The translations under genes and the position numbers were made by a program. This document shows, one piece after another, positions 1 to 8,019 of a stretch of DNA of 12,736 nt. A model generated the notes under the pieces. The model was given only the letters and a program-made list of their open reading frames with translations, was not told where the DNA came from and did no database searches. The stretch is from Clostridia bacterium. Its GTDB lineage: Bacteria > Bacillota > Clostridia > DUPQ01. The stretch covers positions 1 to 12,736 of the forward strand of contig JAUUZV010000044.1 in NCBI GenBank assembly GCA_030592085.1, in the 5' to 3' direction. Position 1 is the stretch's first letter. Every line of letters begins with the position of its first letter.

Positions 1-83
1 ACAAAATATCTAATAGCTATTGCCAATAGACTGACAACAATAATAAAAATTCCTCTTAGTTTTTTGTTTTTTAATAATTCCAT
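1..83 (-). CDS. Partial membrane protein, N-terminus only
   Basis: An open frame starts at the ATG at 83-81 and runs leftward off the window, giving 27 complete codons. The start is supported by an AGAGGG ribosome binding site about six bases upstream. The visible protein begins with a basic stretch (MELLKNKKLRG) followed by a hydrophobic run (IFIIVVSLLAIAI), which looks like a first transmembrane helix or uncleaved signal anchor with a positively charged cytoplasmic side. It follows the unknown membrane-anchored gene by 26 bp on the same strand and is probably the next member of the GtrA/heparinase operon. In such operons the next gene is often a polytopic membrane protein or glycosyltransferase, but nothing seen here identifies the family. 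Confidence 0.7.
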   Translation of the reverse strand, partial: MELLKNKKLRGIFIIVVSLLAIAIRYF

Positions 84-109
84 ACTTTACCCTCTTGATG
101 ATTATATCA

Positions 110-901
110 TTATTTATTATTGAATTCACCTAAGAACTTTGCTTCACATTCCTCTAGTGTTTCTAGATTTTGGGTTATAATATAATAACAAAGCGTTACA
201 TTACTTTCACTTATTAATGAAGCATAGATTCTACCATAGTAAGTTGCTTGTTCAAAAGAATTTTCAGGTTGCAGCCATAAAAATGGTCGTCCATATTGTA
301 GATAATTTCTAATAAATCCTTCATATTTATGTGCCATTGAATTTGTGGTAATTATTGCATCAATTATATAAAAACCATTCATTGACTTAGTACTGTCAAT
401 AATCTCATATGAAAACTCAATATTTTCACAACCTAAGTCTCTTAGAACTAATTTGGTTAAATCATACTCAGGAACTAATACTAATTGATCTTCTATTAAC
501 TCTCCATCATTAAATCCAAAAGATATATTATCATTTTTAGGTTTTAGTGCATAAGCGCCATAAAATGTAGAGTAATATGGTGAATTTTCATTAAAGAGTG
601 ATGAACTAATATATGGAAAATTAAATGAACCAAAATTATAAATAATAGATAATTCACTATCTATATGTGAAAATCTAGAAAATCCTTTAGAATCATTAAA
701 GTACATAATAAATGGGTAATAATCACTTTTTAGTGTTGCTAACCCGCCTTTAAGTTGAATAGGTACATCATACTTTTCAAACACACTATCTTTTTTATGA
801 ATAGTTGAATATACTCCCATAACAAGATAACTTCTAAGGGGATAGAAGAATAAGATTAAAATAATAAAAATAGTAATAATAATAATTTTTTTCTTTTTCA
901 T
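110..901 (-). CDS. Membrane-anchored protein of unknown function, 263 aa
   Basis: I do not recognise this family. The protein opens with MKKKK and a strongly hydrophobic stretch at about residues 5-21, then a short linker (PLRSYLVMGVY). This fits a single N-terminal signal anchor with the remaining ~230 residues outside the cytoplasm. The body is rich in Tyr, Phe, Asn and Ser, has only a few cysteines, and shows no lipobox, LPXTG or catalytic motif that I can name. The ATG is preceded by AGGGG at good spacing, and the gene starts 1 bp after the stop of the heparinase-like gene, so the two are co-transcribed and probably translationally coupled. Its position between a polysaccharide lyase-like enzyme and another membrane protein suggests a role in the same glycan-related process, but that is inference from context only. 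Confidence 0.85.
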   Translation of the reverse strand: MKKKKIIIITIFIILILFFYPLRSYLVMGVYSTIHKKDSVFEKYDVPIQLKGGLATLKSDYYPFIMYFNDSKGFSRFSHIDSELSIIYNFGSFNFPYISSSLFNENSPYYSTFYGAYALKPKNDNISFGFNDGELIEDQLVLVPEYDLTKLVLRDLGCENIEFSYEIIDSTKSMNGFYIIDAIITTNSMAHKYEGFIRNYLQYGRPFLWLQPENSFEQATYYGRIYASLISESNVTLCYYIITQNLETLEECEAKFLGEFNNK

Positions 902-902
902 A

Positions 903-2888
903 TTAACCCCTATAACTCCATTTCAAAATTTGTTTATCTTTTTCATATCCATTAACAACAAATCTAGCAAAACTATTAATATCTCCAATTTCTCTAATTG
1001 CAGAATTTGATTTAAAATAGTCTCTAACAAAATAGTGAGAAGCTACTTCGAATTTATAATCATCAATTGATATGTTAAATAACTGAGCATAATTTGTTAT
1101 CTTTGTAGTCACACTAACTTTTGGAGGTGTATTTCCTTGATATGGTATAAGTAGCTGCCCAATTTTAATAATTGATTCATTCGTTTTAGCTTCAATTGAA
1201 AACATAGGGGCAGGGCGTGAACCACTTAATTTATTTCCAGTTTTTGAATTATACCCTAACATAGGATCTAACTGACCAGAATATATAATAGAAGAAGTAT
1301 CAACGTTTGAATATATTTTTTTAACCATAACATTATAATCATCAAAATTAGAATAACATAATTGTTTTTTACTATCGTGAAACACATCCGAAGCTTTATA
1401 TTGCCAATGACTAGATACAACTCTTTTTTTGGTATTTCCGTGCATATTTACATTATCAAAAACTAACATGAAATGATTTTTTACCCATAAAAATATTCTC
1501 TCGTGTTCAGCTGTTATTGCATTTGAATTGTCATAAAACGAACTATAGCCTCCTGTATAATCACTAATAATAAGCGTTAACTGTTCTGTTGATTCATAAT
1601 GTTCAATTTCAGGATTAGATGATACACTCTGAGTCATGTTATCAATAGTTACTGTATTATGTGCAGGTGTTGATTTACCATAATCTCTATCTTTATTTTT
1701 ACCATAATTTAATGTGCCAGGGTCAGTTATAATCATTTTATTCCCATGATAAATATTTACTGAATTTCTTGACATATGGGTATGCCAACTTCCCCATTTA
1801 CTTGCATCAAAATATACCATGGTGGCATCTTCATTCCACGATGTGCGTAAGAAAAACTGTTTAGCATTTAAAAATGGAAAATCTAATTGATTTTTATATT
1901 TTTCTTTAAAAGTTGGTTGATTAATTAGTGAAGCAATTTTATCTCGCTTTTCAAGATAATCATAAATTATTGGTGTATTCTTCTCATGCCAAGCTTGTGA
2001 ATCATGAATACCAAATGAACGTCCATCAGGTGCTTTACAAATCAATCCATAGTCCATTGTTTTAATAATTCTTTCTGGATTAATTTTAAGTCCAAGTGAA
2101 GGTCTGTTTATTGATAATATAGCTAGGTTTGCAAAAACATCGCTCATCCAATTATGGTAATCATCTGTATGCTCAATATGTGATCCGTCACTTTCAAATT
2201 GTGCTATAAATGCATCGTTTAATTGATTAACTGCATATTCTTCATACTTTTTAGCACCTGGAATTACTTGTGATAAAAACAATAAACTGTCTAGTTCGTT
2301 TGGTCTCCAGTTATTTTCACCACCTCTAAAACGATTATTATATACCATGGGTTTAATTTGCCATAAAATACAATCTACCATTTTTTCTACAAATTCTTCT
2401 GTAAATAAAGGGTGAGAAAAAAAGTGAGGAACACAACCAACCCACCCGTTAAGATTGTTATAACCTAATCTTATTGGTGTATTTATCATTGGATCCCAAA
2501 ACTCATGTTGTCTAAATGGATAGATATCTGTATTTTCTCCATAATTTGGCCAATAATTCATCCAAGCATTTATAGTATCAAAAACAATATTAGCCATATG
2601 GTCCGACTTGTTTTTTTGATACTCAATAGTTGCAAATTTAAGCCATAAGAAACGATTAATCTGTTGTTGCCATTCTTGATGATCTATTTCAGGTCCTGTG
2701 AAATCCATTTTCTTAAAGTCATCAAAATGAAATTGCATATCAGCTGCTCTAAATATAATATTATTATTATATAAAGCTTTTGTCCATTCTGTAATTTCAC
2801 TATCAACTAATTTTGAGAAACGGTGTAAAACCACTACATCTTTTTGATAATCTAACAATCGTTGATAAATTTCATTCTTTAAATTCAT
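903..2888 (-). CDS. Heparinase II/III-like polysaccharide lyase, probably cytoplasmic
   Basis: The 661-residue protein has the two-part layout of heparinase II/III and alginate-lyase-like enzymes: an alpha-helical toroid of about 330 residues, then a beta-sandwich domain. In the helical part, NNWRPNE (192-198) and DGSHIEHTDDYHNW (234-247) match the substrate-cleft regions, where an Asn and a Tyr (probably Y244) act in known lyases. The sandwich domain contains LRTSWNED (347-354), GSWHTHMSRNSVNIY (366-380, candidate catalytic His in HTH), ITDPGTLNYG (387-396) and HNTVTID (410-416), all typical of the family. Known members cleave uronic-acid-containing polysaccharides by beta-elimination, and some sit in exopolysaccharide biosynthesis clusters. 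The N-terminus (MNLKNEIYQRLLDYQK) is charged with no signal peptide, unusual for enzymes that attack external polymers. Its ATG overlaps the gtrA-like stop as ATGA, with only a weak ribosome site. Substrate cannot be read from sequence. Confidence 0.88.
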   Translation of the reverse strand: MNLKNEIYQRLLDYQKDVVVLHRFSKLVDSEITEWTKALYNNNIIFRAADMQFHFDDFKKMDFTGPEIDHQEWQQQINRFLWLKFATIEYQKNKSDHMANIVFDTINAWMNYWPNYGENTDIYPFRQHEFWDPMINTPIRLGYNNLNGWVGCVPHFFSHPLFTEEFVEKMVDCILWQIKPMVYNNRFRGGENNWRPNELDSLLFLSQVIPGAKKYEEYAVNQLNDAFIAQFESDGSHIEHTDDYHNWMSDVFANLAILSINRPSLGLKINPERIIKTMDYGLICKAPDGRSFGIHDSQAWHEKNTPIIYDYLEKRDKIASLINQPTFKEKYKNQLDFPFLNAKQFFLRTSWNEDATMVYFDASKWGSWHTHMSRNSVNIYHGNKMIITDPGTLNYGKNKDRDYGKSTPAHNTVTIDNMTQSVSSNPEIEHYESTEQLTLIISDYTGGYSSFYDNSNAITAEHERIFLWVKNHFMLVFDNVNMHGNTKKRVVSSHWQYKASDVFHDSKKQLCYSNFDDYNVMVKKIYSNVDTSSIIYSGQLDPMLGYNSKTGNKLSGSRPAPMFSIEAKTNESIIKIGQLLIPYQGNTPPKVSVTTKITNYAQLFNISIDDYKFEVASHYFVRDYFKSNSAIREIGDINSFARFVVNGYEKDKQILKWSYRG

Positions 2889-3307
2889 TTTTTAAATACC
2901 CACAATTTATATCCTGTATAGTTAATTAACTGAGCTATTAAGGTAACAAGTGCTTTTGCAATAAAAACATTAAAAGAAGCCGACTCTATTAACCACTTGA
3001 TTCCTAAGACTGATACACTTAATGATATCCCGCTAATAACCATAAATCGTAAAAATTCTAATGCTGTTTTTCTGCTATTATTTTTACTTTCAAATGTCCA
3101 TAGTTTATTCCATACAAAACTGTTAATTATTCCTCCACTATACCCAATTACTTGTGAAATTGTGTAATAAATCCCAATAGCTTGATAACAGATGAAAAAT
3201 AAAATAAAGTCTACTAAAGTATTCATCACACCTACTGAAATAAATCTAAGTGGCCTTTTGTATTTAACTAATAACTGTTTAATTTTTTGTATAGTATTAT
3301 TTATCAT
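2885..3307 (-). CDS. GtrA family membrane protein
   Basis: This 140-residue protein has four hydrophobic helices at about 20-41, 46-65, 86-106 and 114-134 and the family signatures RFISVGVMNTLVDF (21-34), FVWNKLWTF (64-72) and NYTGYKLWVFKK at the C-terminus. GtrA-like proteins are thought to move polyprenyl-linked sugars across the membrane, or to assist glycosyltransferases that decorate O-antigen, teichoic acid or arabinogalactan. The length is normal for the family. It appears to be first in a leftward operon, sharing an ATGA overlap with the heparinase-like gene, which implies a common glycan pathway. No clear Shine-Dalgarno sequence precedes the ATG, and a TATAAT lies only 7 bases upstream. 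The true start could lie a few codons further in, because the conserved region begins near residue 18. Confidence 0.92.
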   Translation of the reverse strand: MINNTIQKIKQLLVKYKRPLRFISVGVMNTLVDFILFFICYQAIGIYYTISQVIGYSGGIINSFVWNKLWTFESKNNSRKTALEFLRFMVISGISLSVSVLGIKWLIESASFNVFIAKALVTLIAQLINYTGYKLWVFKK

Positions 3308-3314
3308 TAACAGT

Positions 3315-3320
3315 ATTATA
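3315..3320 (-). promoter_or_regulatory. Possible -10 element just upstream of the gtrA-like gene
   Basis: On the minus strand a perfect TATAAT lies 7 bases before the GtrA-like start codon, in the 34-bp gap after the 269-residue TadE-like gene. A 17-bp spacer would put the -35 region at a poor match (AAAACA). Transcription from it would begin at or next to the ATG, giving a leaderless or nearly leaderless message. In such AT-rich DNA a lone TATAAT is weak evidence, and read-through from the pseudopilin genes is the alternative. Confidence 0.3.
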
Positions 3321-3341
3321 CACTATATTATTTTCATTGTT

Positions 3342-4151
3342 TTATTCATTCAAAGATTTCTGGTATCTTTTAATTGTTAAAATAATATTAAATTGGTTAC
3401 AAATTCCATAAAGATCATCAATGGCATTTAACTGAGCTCTGTTAAGGGGATTAGTTGGTAGTACTACTAATATTTCTTTTTGTGTAATATCTCTTGAATC
3501 AATTGTTATATTTTCAAATACTATACCAGTAAAATTATTTAGTTTATTAATATCATTTATTATTCGCTCATATAGCCCTGTATATGTTTGATATGTTTTA
3601 TAGGTTGTATTAATACTTGTAATTGATAATACTTTTCCAGTTAACTCATCATAGTAATCAATAGTGGGAAAATACCTAGGTAAATTTCCACCAAAAATAG
3701 TTTCTACTTTTTTTCCTCTTGTGAAGTTATTAAGCAACCAAATATTTTCATTATCATAATCTAAATTGTCACCATTAAATTTATATATGGTCTGTGAAAG
3801 ATGAATAGATGACTTACTTATATATCCATTAAAAACACCATCAAAAATAAGAGTAATCTGATTACCAAAAGTTTCACTATGACAAAACACATACGAAAGA
3901 TGTAGATTTTCTTTTTGTTCCATGGTGTATAAGCTAACAATAGAAGGTAATGAAAAACCTATAGCATAATCATAAACTGCCATTTTTAATATTTTTTCAT
4001 GTAAATCATTTTTAATAGTTGTTACAATAGAAATATATGCAATTAAATAAACAAAGCATGAGAAAATGATGATGATTATTGGTAGAACCATCAATGCTTC
4101 AACTGTTATTGACCCTTTAGTATGATTTTGTTTTTTTAATGGTATAAACAT
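3342..4151 (-). CDS. TadE-like pseudopilin-type protein, 269 aa
   Basis: The N-terminus carries KGSITVEALMVLP (12-24) followed by a hydrophobic helix to about residue 42. This is the pseudopilin-like segment of TadE/TadF proteins, with the Gly-Ser junction and the Glu at +5 (E18) expected for prepilin-peptidase recognition. In the Tad (Flp pilus) system such minor pseudopilins sit in the membrane and help pilus assembly. The remaining ~225 residues are probably extracytoplasmic and match no domain I can name; a basic stretch (KRYQKSLNE) ends the protein. The ATG has AGGGAAA upstream, and the gene overlaps the end of the DUF5702 gene by 35 bp in another reading frame. The two are therefore certainly co-transcribed. 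It is the last of three genes that share this N-terminal helix. Confidence 0.82.
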   Translation of the reverse strand: MFIPLKKQNHTKGSITVEALMVLPIIIIIFSCFVYLIAYISIVTTIKNDLHEKILKMAVYDYAIGFSLPSIVSLYTMEQKENLHLSYVFCHSETFGNQITLIFDGVFNGYISKSSIHLSQTIYKFNGDNLDYDNENIWLLNNFTRGKKVETIFGGNLPRYFPTIDYYDELTGKVLSITSINTTYKTYQTYTGLYERIINDINKLNNFTGIVFENITIDSRDITQKEILVVLPTNPLNRAQLNAIDDLYGICNQFNIILTIKRYQKSLNE

Positions 4152-6150
4152 GTCTTTTCCCTAATATACTTTTTTGAGATACTGTTATTTTTAAAGTTAT
4201 GGTTGTATATGCTTGACTTAAATCGAAAGTTGGCGGGCTGTTTAGTGATATAAGATCTAATATTCTTAGTAATTTATCTTTCTCTGATTTACCATATAGT
4301 AAAATCCTAAGATAATCTTCATAGTCTATCTGTAATACTTCTGGAGTCTTTCCACCAATTTTATTAAGTCCAATATCTAATTTCCAATCTCCAGTTAGTT
4401 TATAAATTGGAACAGATTTTCCATTAGCTAAAGCCTTAACATCTAATCCAGATTCTGCAATTGACCAAGCACACAACATTAAATTTGCCATAACAGGAAT
4501 ACCTGCGCCAAAAGTCCACCATCCAGCAACCATGGTAGCAATAGTATTTGCTTTAATTTGTTTTTCTCCATCTGCATACACATGAATAGTATTTAGTGCA
4601 AAACGAGCTAGCAATAAAGTACCTTTAGTAAGGGTTATATTCATATGCTGAGATGGTCTACCATATAAAATATATTCAATTTCATTTGTAAAATAATGTG
4701 GAAAAAACATTTCTTCTTTAGAGGTTAGATGAGTAAAATATTGTAAAATATATTCATTTAGATAAGTTTCTTCTTTAACACTTGTAAGCAAAGCTGAAAA
4801 CAATCCTTTAGCCTGTTCAAGTTTGTTATCTACATCACTTGTATTATCTCCACTTACATCAATATCAAAAGGTTGTTCATTATCATTAACTTGATTTGAC
4901 GGAAGATATGTTCCTTCACGAATATAAATATCTTCACCTACTTGTTGTGTTATTACTTGTTCTCCAATTTTTTCAAAGAAGCTTCTCTCATCTTCTCCTT
5001 TTCCTGCCTCTACTAAACTATATACACCAATTGAAATATCACTATGATATGAAAAATCCATAGTAACTTTTTCATCTTCTGATAACTTCTGTTCATCAAG
5101 TACTTTTTCATATAATTTTTCAGTCTTAGTAATTGTAGCTGTAAGTGAGATTACATTTTCTTCTATTTTCTCTCTAATAAATTTAAAAGTTTCTATAACA
5201 ATAGCACTTTCCACATCATAAAGAATATCATTAATGTATATAAGGATTTCTTTTAAGTACTCAGGACATTGATTTATTGACTCAATTTTTCTCTCTATTG
5301 ATTTAGAAATTATATGTAATTGTTCCATTGAAAGTGCTACATTTGTTATTTTAGTTATTGCTTGATTATTTACTGTTAATAATTCAACTAATACTTTGTT
5401 AATTGATAGTTCATAAATAGCTACAAGTTGTTCTTTTAAATAACCTTTATCTTGTACTAATAATTCAACTTTATAAATACTCTCATCTGCTTTCTCTTCT
5501 AATACAGTTATAGTGTAATTAATTTCTTCTATTTGATGATAGATATCCATAAATTCTTCTAATGCGTAGTTAAGTTCATCGTTTGTTCCCACCACATTTA
5601 CAAATACTTCCTGACCCTCTCCTTCTACAATCATTTTTAAGTATTTTAAATTATCATTTATATCTTTAACAATTTCATCAAATTCCCATTTATCTTTTAT
5701 TACTTGCAGTGTTTCACCTATTGAAGTAAGTGATGATAATCTATCATAAGTTTCATTAATGATTGTTTTATAAATTGAATCGCTCATGATTTTCTGAATT
5801 TGAAAAGAAATTATACTAGGTCTAACTAGTGGGTCTTCTTTTATAATTGTTATCTCTTCAATTTTCCAATCATATATAGTTAAATCTGCAAGATTCTTTT
5901 TTATTAACTCATCAACCATTGGTTTAAGTAAATAATCATCAATTTCATATGCATAAATATCATATTGATTCTTTAAATATGAAGAATGTTCTCCTAAAAC
6001 AGAATAACAAGCAATTTCAATCTGATTAGAAACTATATTCTTACCACTTTTTAATAAATAAACATCTACCAGTACTGCACATAAAATAATAATTATGGGC
6101 ATTGTTATACACAAGAATATTGTAATTGATCCCTTTGGTTTAAAATACAT
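4117..6150 (-). CDS. DUF5702 (TadG-like) pseudopilus-associated protein
   Basis: The protein (677 residues from ATG at 6150) starts with KPKGSITIFLCITMP and a hydrophobic helix to about residue 32, then YLLKSGKNIVSNQIEIACYSVL. This is the classic opening of DUF5702 proteins, the Bacillota counterparts of TadG, with Phe where TadE proteins have Glu. Residues ~155-355 are charged and largely helical, likely coiled coil. Near the C-terminus are EYILYG (492-497) and YEDYLRILLYG (610-620), both typical of the family, and a hydrophobic stretch at about 535-565. It is probably anchored in the membrane with most of its mass outside. The frame can extend to a TTG at 6156; I prefer the ATG, though neither start has a strong ribosome site. 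Either way the start overlaps the end of the small TadE-like gene, pointing to translational coupling. Confidence 0.85.
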   Translation of the reverse strand: MYFKPKGSITIFLCITMPIIIILCAVLVDVYLLKSGKNIVSNQIEIACYSVLGEHSSYLKNQYDIYAYEIDDYLLKPMVDELIKKNLADLTIYDWKIEEITIIKEDPLVRPSIISFQIQKIMSDSIYKTIINETYDRLSSLTSIGETLQVIKDKWEFDEIVKDINDNLKYLKMIVEGEGQEVFVNVVGTNDELNYALEEFMDIYHQIEEINYTITVLEEKADESIYKVELLVQDKGYLKEQLVAIYELSINKVLVELLTVNNQAITKITNVALSMEQLHIISKSIERKIESINQCPEYLKEILIYINDILYDVESAIVIETFKFIREKIEENVISLTATITKTEKLYEKVLDEQKLSEDEKVTMDFSYHSDISIGVYSLVEAGKGEDERSFFEKIGEQVITQQVGEDIYIREGTYLPSNQVNDNEQPFDIDVSGDNTSDVDNKLEQAKGLFSALLTSVKEETYLNEYILQYFTHLTSKEEMFFPHYFTNEIEYILYGRPSQHMNITLTKGTLLLARFALNTIHVYADGEKQIKANTIATMVAGWWTFGAGIPVMANLMLCAWSIAESGLDVKALANGKSVPIYKLTGDWKLDIGLNKIGGKTPEVLQIDYEDYLRILLYGKSEKDKLLRILDLISLNSPPTFDLSQAYTTITLKITVSQKSILGKRHVYTIKKTKSY

Positions 6151-6337
6151 CTTCAAATAAGTTTGCTTTTCTAATTAGCGAATCAACTTGATATATCTCT
6201 TCAATATATGGCATATCTTTTTTTATAAAATCTTTTTTTGTTAGTTCGAGTATAACAAATACAAAAGCTACAATTAATAATAGTACAACTGGAAATACTA
6301 ATAGTGCTTCTACAGTTACATATCCATTTTTTTTCAT
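6140..6337 (-). CDS. Small TadE-like pseudopilin, 65 aa
   Basis: This short protein is almost all pseudopilin N-terminus: MKKNGYVTVEALLVFPVV, then a hydrophobic helix to about residue 30, then a charged tail of about 33 residues. A prepilin-peptidase-like site (G5-Y6, Glu at +5 = E10) is visible. The size fits a small Tad-type pilin-like subunit better than a full TadE. A good ribosome site (AGAAAGGAT) lies 10 bases before the ATG, inside a 12-bp inverted repeat. The gene is first of the three pseudopilin-like genes, its last codons overlapping the start of the DUF5702 gene. It could be the major subunit or a minor initiator; sequence alone does not decide. Confidence 0.82.
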   Translation of the reverse strand: MKKNGYVTVEALLVFPVVLLLIVAFVFVILELTKKDFIKKDMPYIEEIYQVDSLIRKANLFEDVF

Positions 6338-6340
6338 AAT

Positions 6341-6369
6341 TATAATATCCTTTCTAGAAGAATATTATA
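6341..6369 (-). promoter_or_regulatory. 29-bp palindrome over the -10 and RBS of the pseudopilin operon
   Basis: Read on the minus strand, arm TATAATATTCTT and arm AAGGATATTATA pair over 12 bp (one G-T) around the 5-base centre CTAGA. The left arm contains the candidate -10 TATAAT and the right arm contains the AAGGA Shine-Dalgarno of the 65-residue pseudopilin gene. As DNA it is a plausible operator. As RNA in a transcript read through from the radical SAM gene, it would hide the ribosome site. Which role applies is not shown by the sequence. Confidence 0.5.
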
Positions 6370-6392
6370 ATCCATAAATTGTCATTTATCCA
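6364..6392 (-). promoter_or_regulatory. Candidate promoter of the pseudopilin operon
   Basis: On the minus strand TGGATA (4 of 6 matches to TTGACA) is followed after 17 bp by a perfect TATAAT. Transcription would begin near 6357, about 20 bases upstream of the first pseudopilin ATG. Between the boxes is a small inverted repeat, ATAAAT-GACA-ATTTAT. No terminator with a T-run separates this site from the radical SAM gene, so read-through may also feed the operon. Confidence 0.45.
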
Positions 6393-6396
6393 TGAA

Positions 6397-8019
6397 CTAT
6401 ATTTCAATTATTTTATTGTGAAAAGTATCTGTCACTACATCTTTAATACGATAATCAAAAAGATATACTTCTTCTTTATCAAAGTTAAGAATAGCAAGAT
6501 TAGTATGTTTATATTCTGTTTTTGCATTTTTACCAGTTTTTTTGAAATAAGTAAATGCAATTTCTTTTAGTTTGTGCTTATAATCAAAAAATTGTGGAAT
6601 CGTTTTACTTTTATGAGTAGATAAATAATCAAATAGAAGGTATTCCTTAATTAAAGGAATATCGCTAAATATTGTAGCTATTATCTTATACTTCTCATTT
6701 TCTCCAATATTATGAGTACTGCCATAGTGGTTTTTATTATAAGTAGATATTTTAAGAAACAACTCATATGGAGAATTAGATAGTGATAATAAATATAAAA
6801 AGGTTTGTCTTAATTTTTGACTGTTATAAAAAGCTTCAACAATTCCTTCAATATCTTTTATGGAGAAAAGTTGCTTTATAGATAACCATTTTGTTAATAA
6901 TACTTCATATGGTGAATTCTCCATAAACCTATAACCATCAAATTCAAAAATAGCCGTGCCTTTTAAGCCTTTTAAAAACCCAACCTGTAACATATGTGGA
7001 AAAACCATTATTGTTTCGTTAAATGATTTTATAAAAGTCTCATAACTTTCAAAAGGTAATCCTGCAATTAAGTCTAGATGAACATGTATATTTCCTTTAT
7101 TAATAAGAATAGCGCTATTAGCTAATGCTATTTTGCTATTTTGGAATCTTTTTGAAGATGTTAAAGTTAATTCATTAGTTGATTGGATTCCCGCTTCAAT
7201 CTGTACACGTCCCTTTGGCATACTCATAAGTAGATTAATAATCTTTTTTGAAAGAGAAGCTGGATAAATTTCAAGATGGAAATTACACTGACACTCAAGA
7301 TTTTTTATGTGTTCTAGAATTGATAATGTTCGTTCTTGATCTAAATTAAAAGTTCTATCAACAAACTTAATTTGTTTGACAGAAGATTTTGCTAAGAGAG
7401 TTAACTCTCTTAGTACTCTTTTTAATGGTAAGTATCTAATACCTTTTGAGGTTGAAGATAAACAATATACACATTTATATGGACAACCTCTTGAAGCTTC
7501 ATAGTAAATAATTCTATCTTTATTACTTAATAAAAATTCGTGTGTATAAATAAAAGGTATGTCATCTAAATTATCTATTGTTGCGTATTGCGTATCGTGT
7601 ATAGTTCCATCTTTAATATAAGCACATCCATAAGTATAATCACCATTGATAGCCCTACTAATTACATTCTCGCCTTCTCCTCTTATTATCACATCTATAG
7701 GATAGTCCATAAGTAATTTTTCATACTCAAAAGTAACTTCTGGTCCACCTAATATAATTGTGATATCTTGCCGTATTTTCTTTATATCTATTATTAATCG
7801 TTTAACATATTCAATATTCCAAATATAACAAGAAAAGCAAATAACATCTGGGTTATCACTTATAACTTTTCTTATCATACAGTCGTAGGTGTCATTGATT
7901 GTTAACGTTTCAATTGATGAGTGTATTTGTTGATTTAATAATGTGTAGTGTAAATACCACACAGCTGTATTACTATGAATAAATTTTGAGTTAATTGCAA
8001 TTAGTTTTATGCGTTTCAT
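6397..8019 (-). CDS. B12-binding-fold radical SAM protein (DUF4080 type)
   Basis: The 540-residue protein begins MKRIKLIAINSKFIHSN, a typical opening of DUF4080-type radical SAM proteins. Residues 1-130 form a Rossmann-like cobalamin-binding-fold domain containing IILGGPEVTFE (88-98) and RGEGENV (113-119). No DxHxxG lower-ligand motif is visible, as is usual for this group. The radical SAM core follows, with cluster motif CPYKCVYC (C179, C183, C186) and later EAGIQS (275-280) and DLIAGLPFE (316-324). The C-terminal ~170 residues correspond to DUF4080, of unknown function. Such enzymes use a 4Fe-4S cluster and S-adenosylmethionine; the substrate is unknown. I chose the ATG at 8019, which overlaps the preceding stop as ATGA, over an upstream in-frame TTG at 8049. 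The gene is the second cistron after a DUF4190-like protein. Confidence 0.93.
   Translation of the reverse strand: MKRIKLIAINSKFIHSNTAVWYLHYTLLNQQIHSSIETLTINDTYDCMIRKVISDNPDVICFSCYIWNIEYVKRLIIDIKKIRQDITIILGGPEVTFEYEKLLMDYPIDVIIRGEGENVISRAINGDYTYGCAYIKDGTIHDTQYATIDNLDDIPFIYTHEFLLSNKDRIIYYEASRGCPYKCVYCLSSTSKGIRYLPLKRVLRELTLLAKSSVKQIKFVDRTFNLDQERTLSILEHIKNLECQCNFHLEIYPASLSKKIINLLMSMPKGRVQIEAGIQSTNELTLTSSKRFQNSKIALANSAILINKGNIHVHLDLIAGLPFESYETFIKSFNETIMVFPHMLQVGFLKGLKGTAIFEFDGYRFMENSPYEVLLTKWLSIKQLFSIKDIEGIVEAFYNSQKLRQTFLYLLSLSNSPYELFLKISTYNKNHYGSTHNIGENEKYKIIATIFSDIPLIKEYLLFDYLSTHKSKTIPQFFDYKHKLKEIAFTYFKKTGKNAKTEYKHTNLAILNFDKEEVYLFDYRIKDVVTDTFHNKIIEI

Noticed and set aside
3354..3372. Inverted repeat AAAGAT/ATCTTT near the end of the 269-residue gene
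   Set aside because: It has only six A/T-rich pairs, lies inside coding sequence and has no following T-run, so it is not a convincing terminator.
3192..3380. Plus-strand open frame of 62 codons rich in Ile and Phe
   Set aside because: It lies antisense to the GtrA-like gene and the end of the TadE-like gene. Its hydrophobic composition is what the reverse strand of a membrane protein gene gives in AT-rich DNA.
6379..6570. Plus-strand open frame of 63 codons, Phe/Ile/Lys rich
   Set aside because: It is antisense to the well-supported radical SAM gene and shows no domain features.
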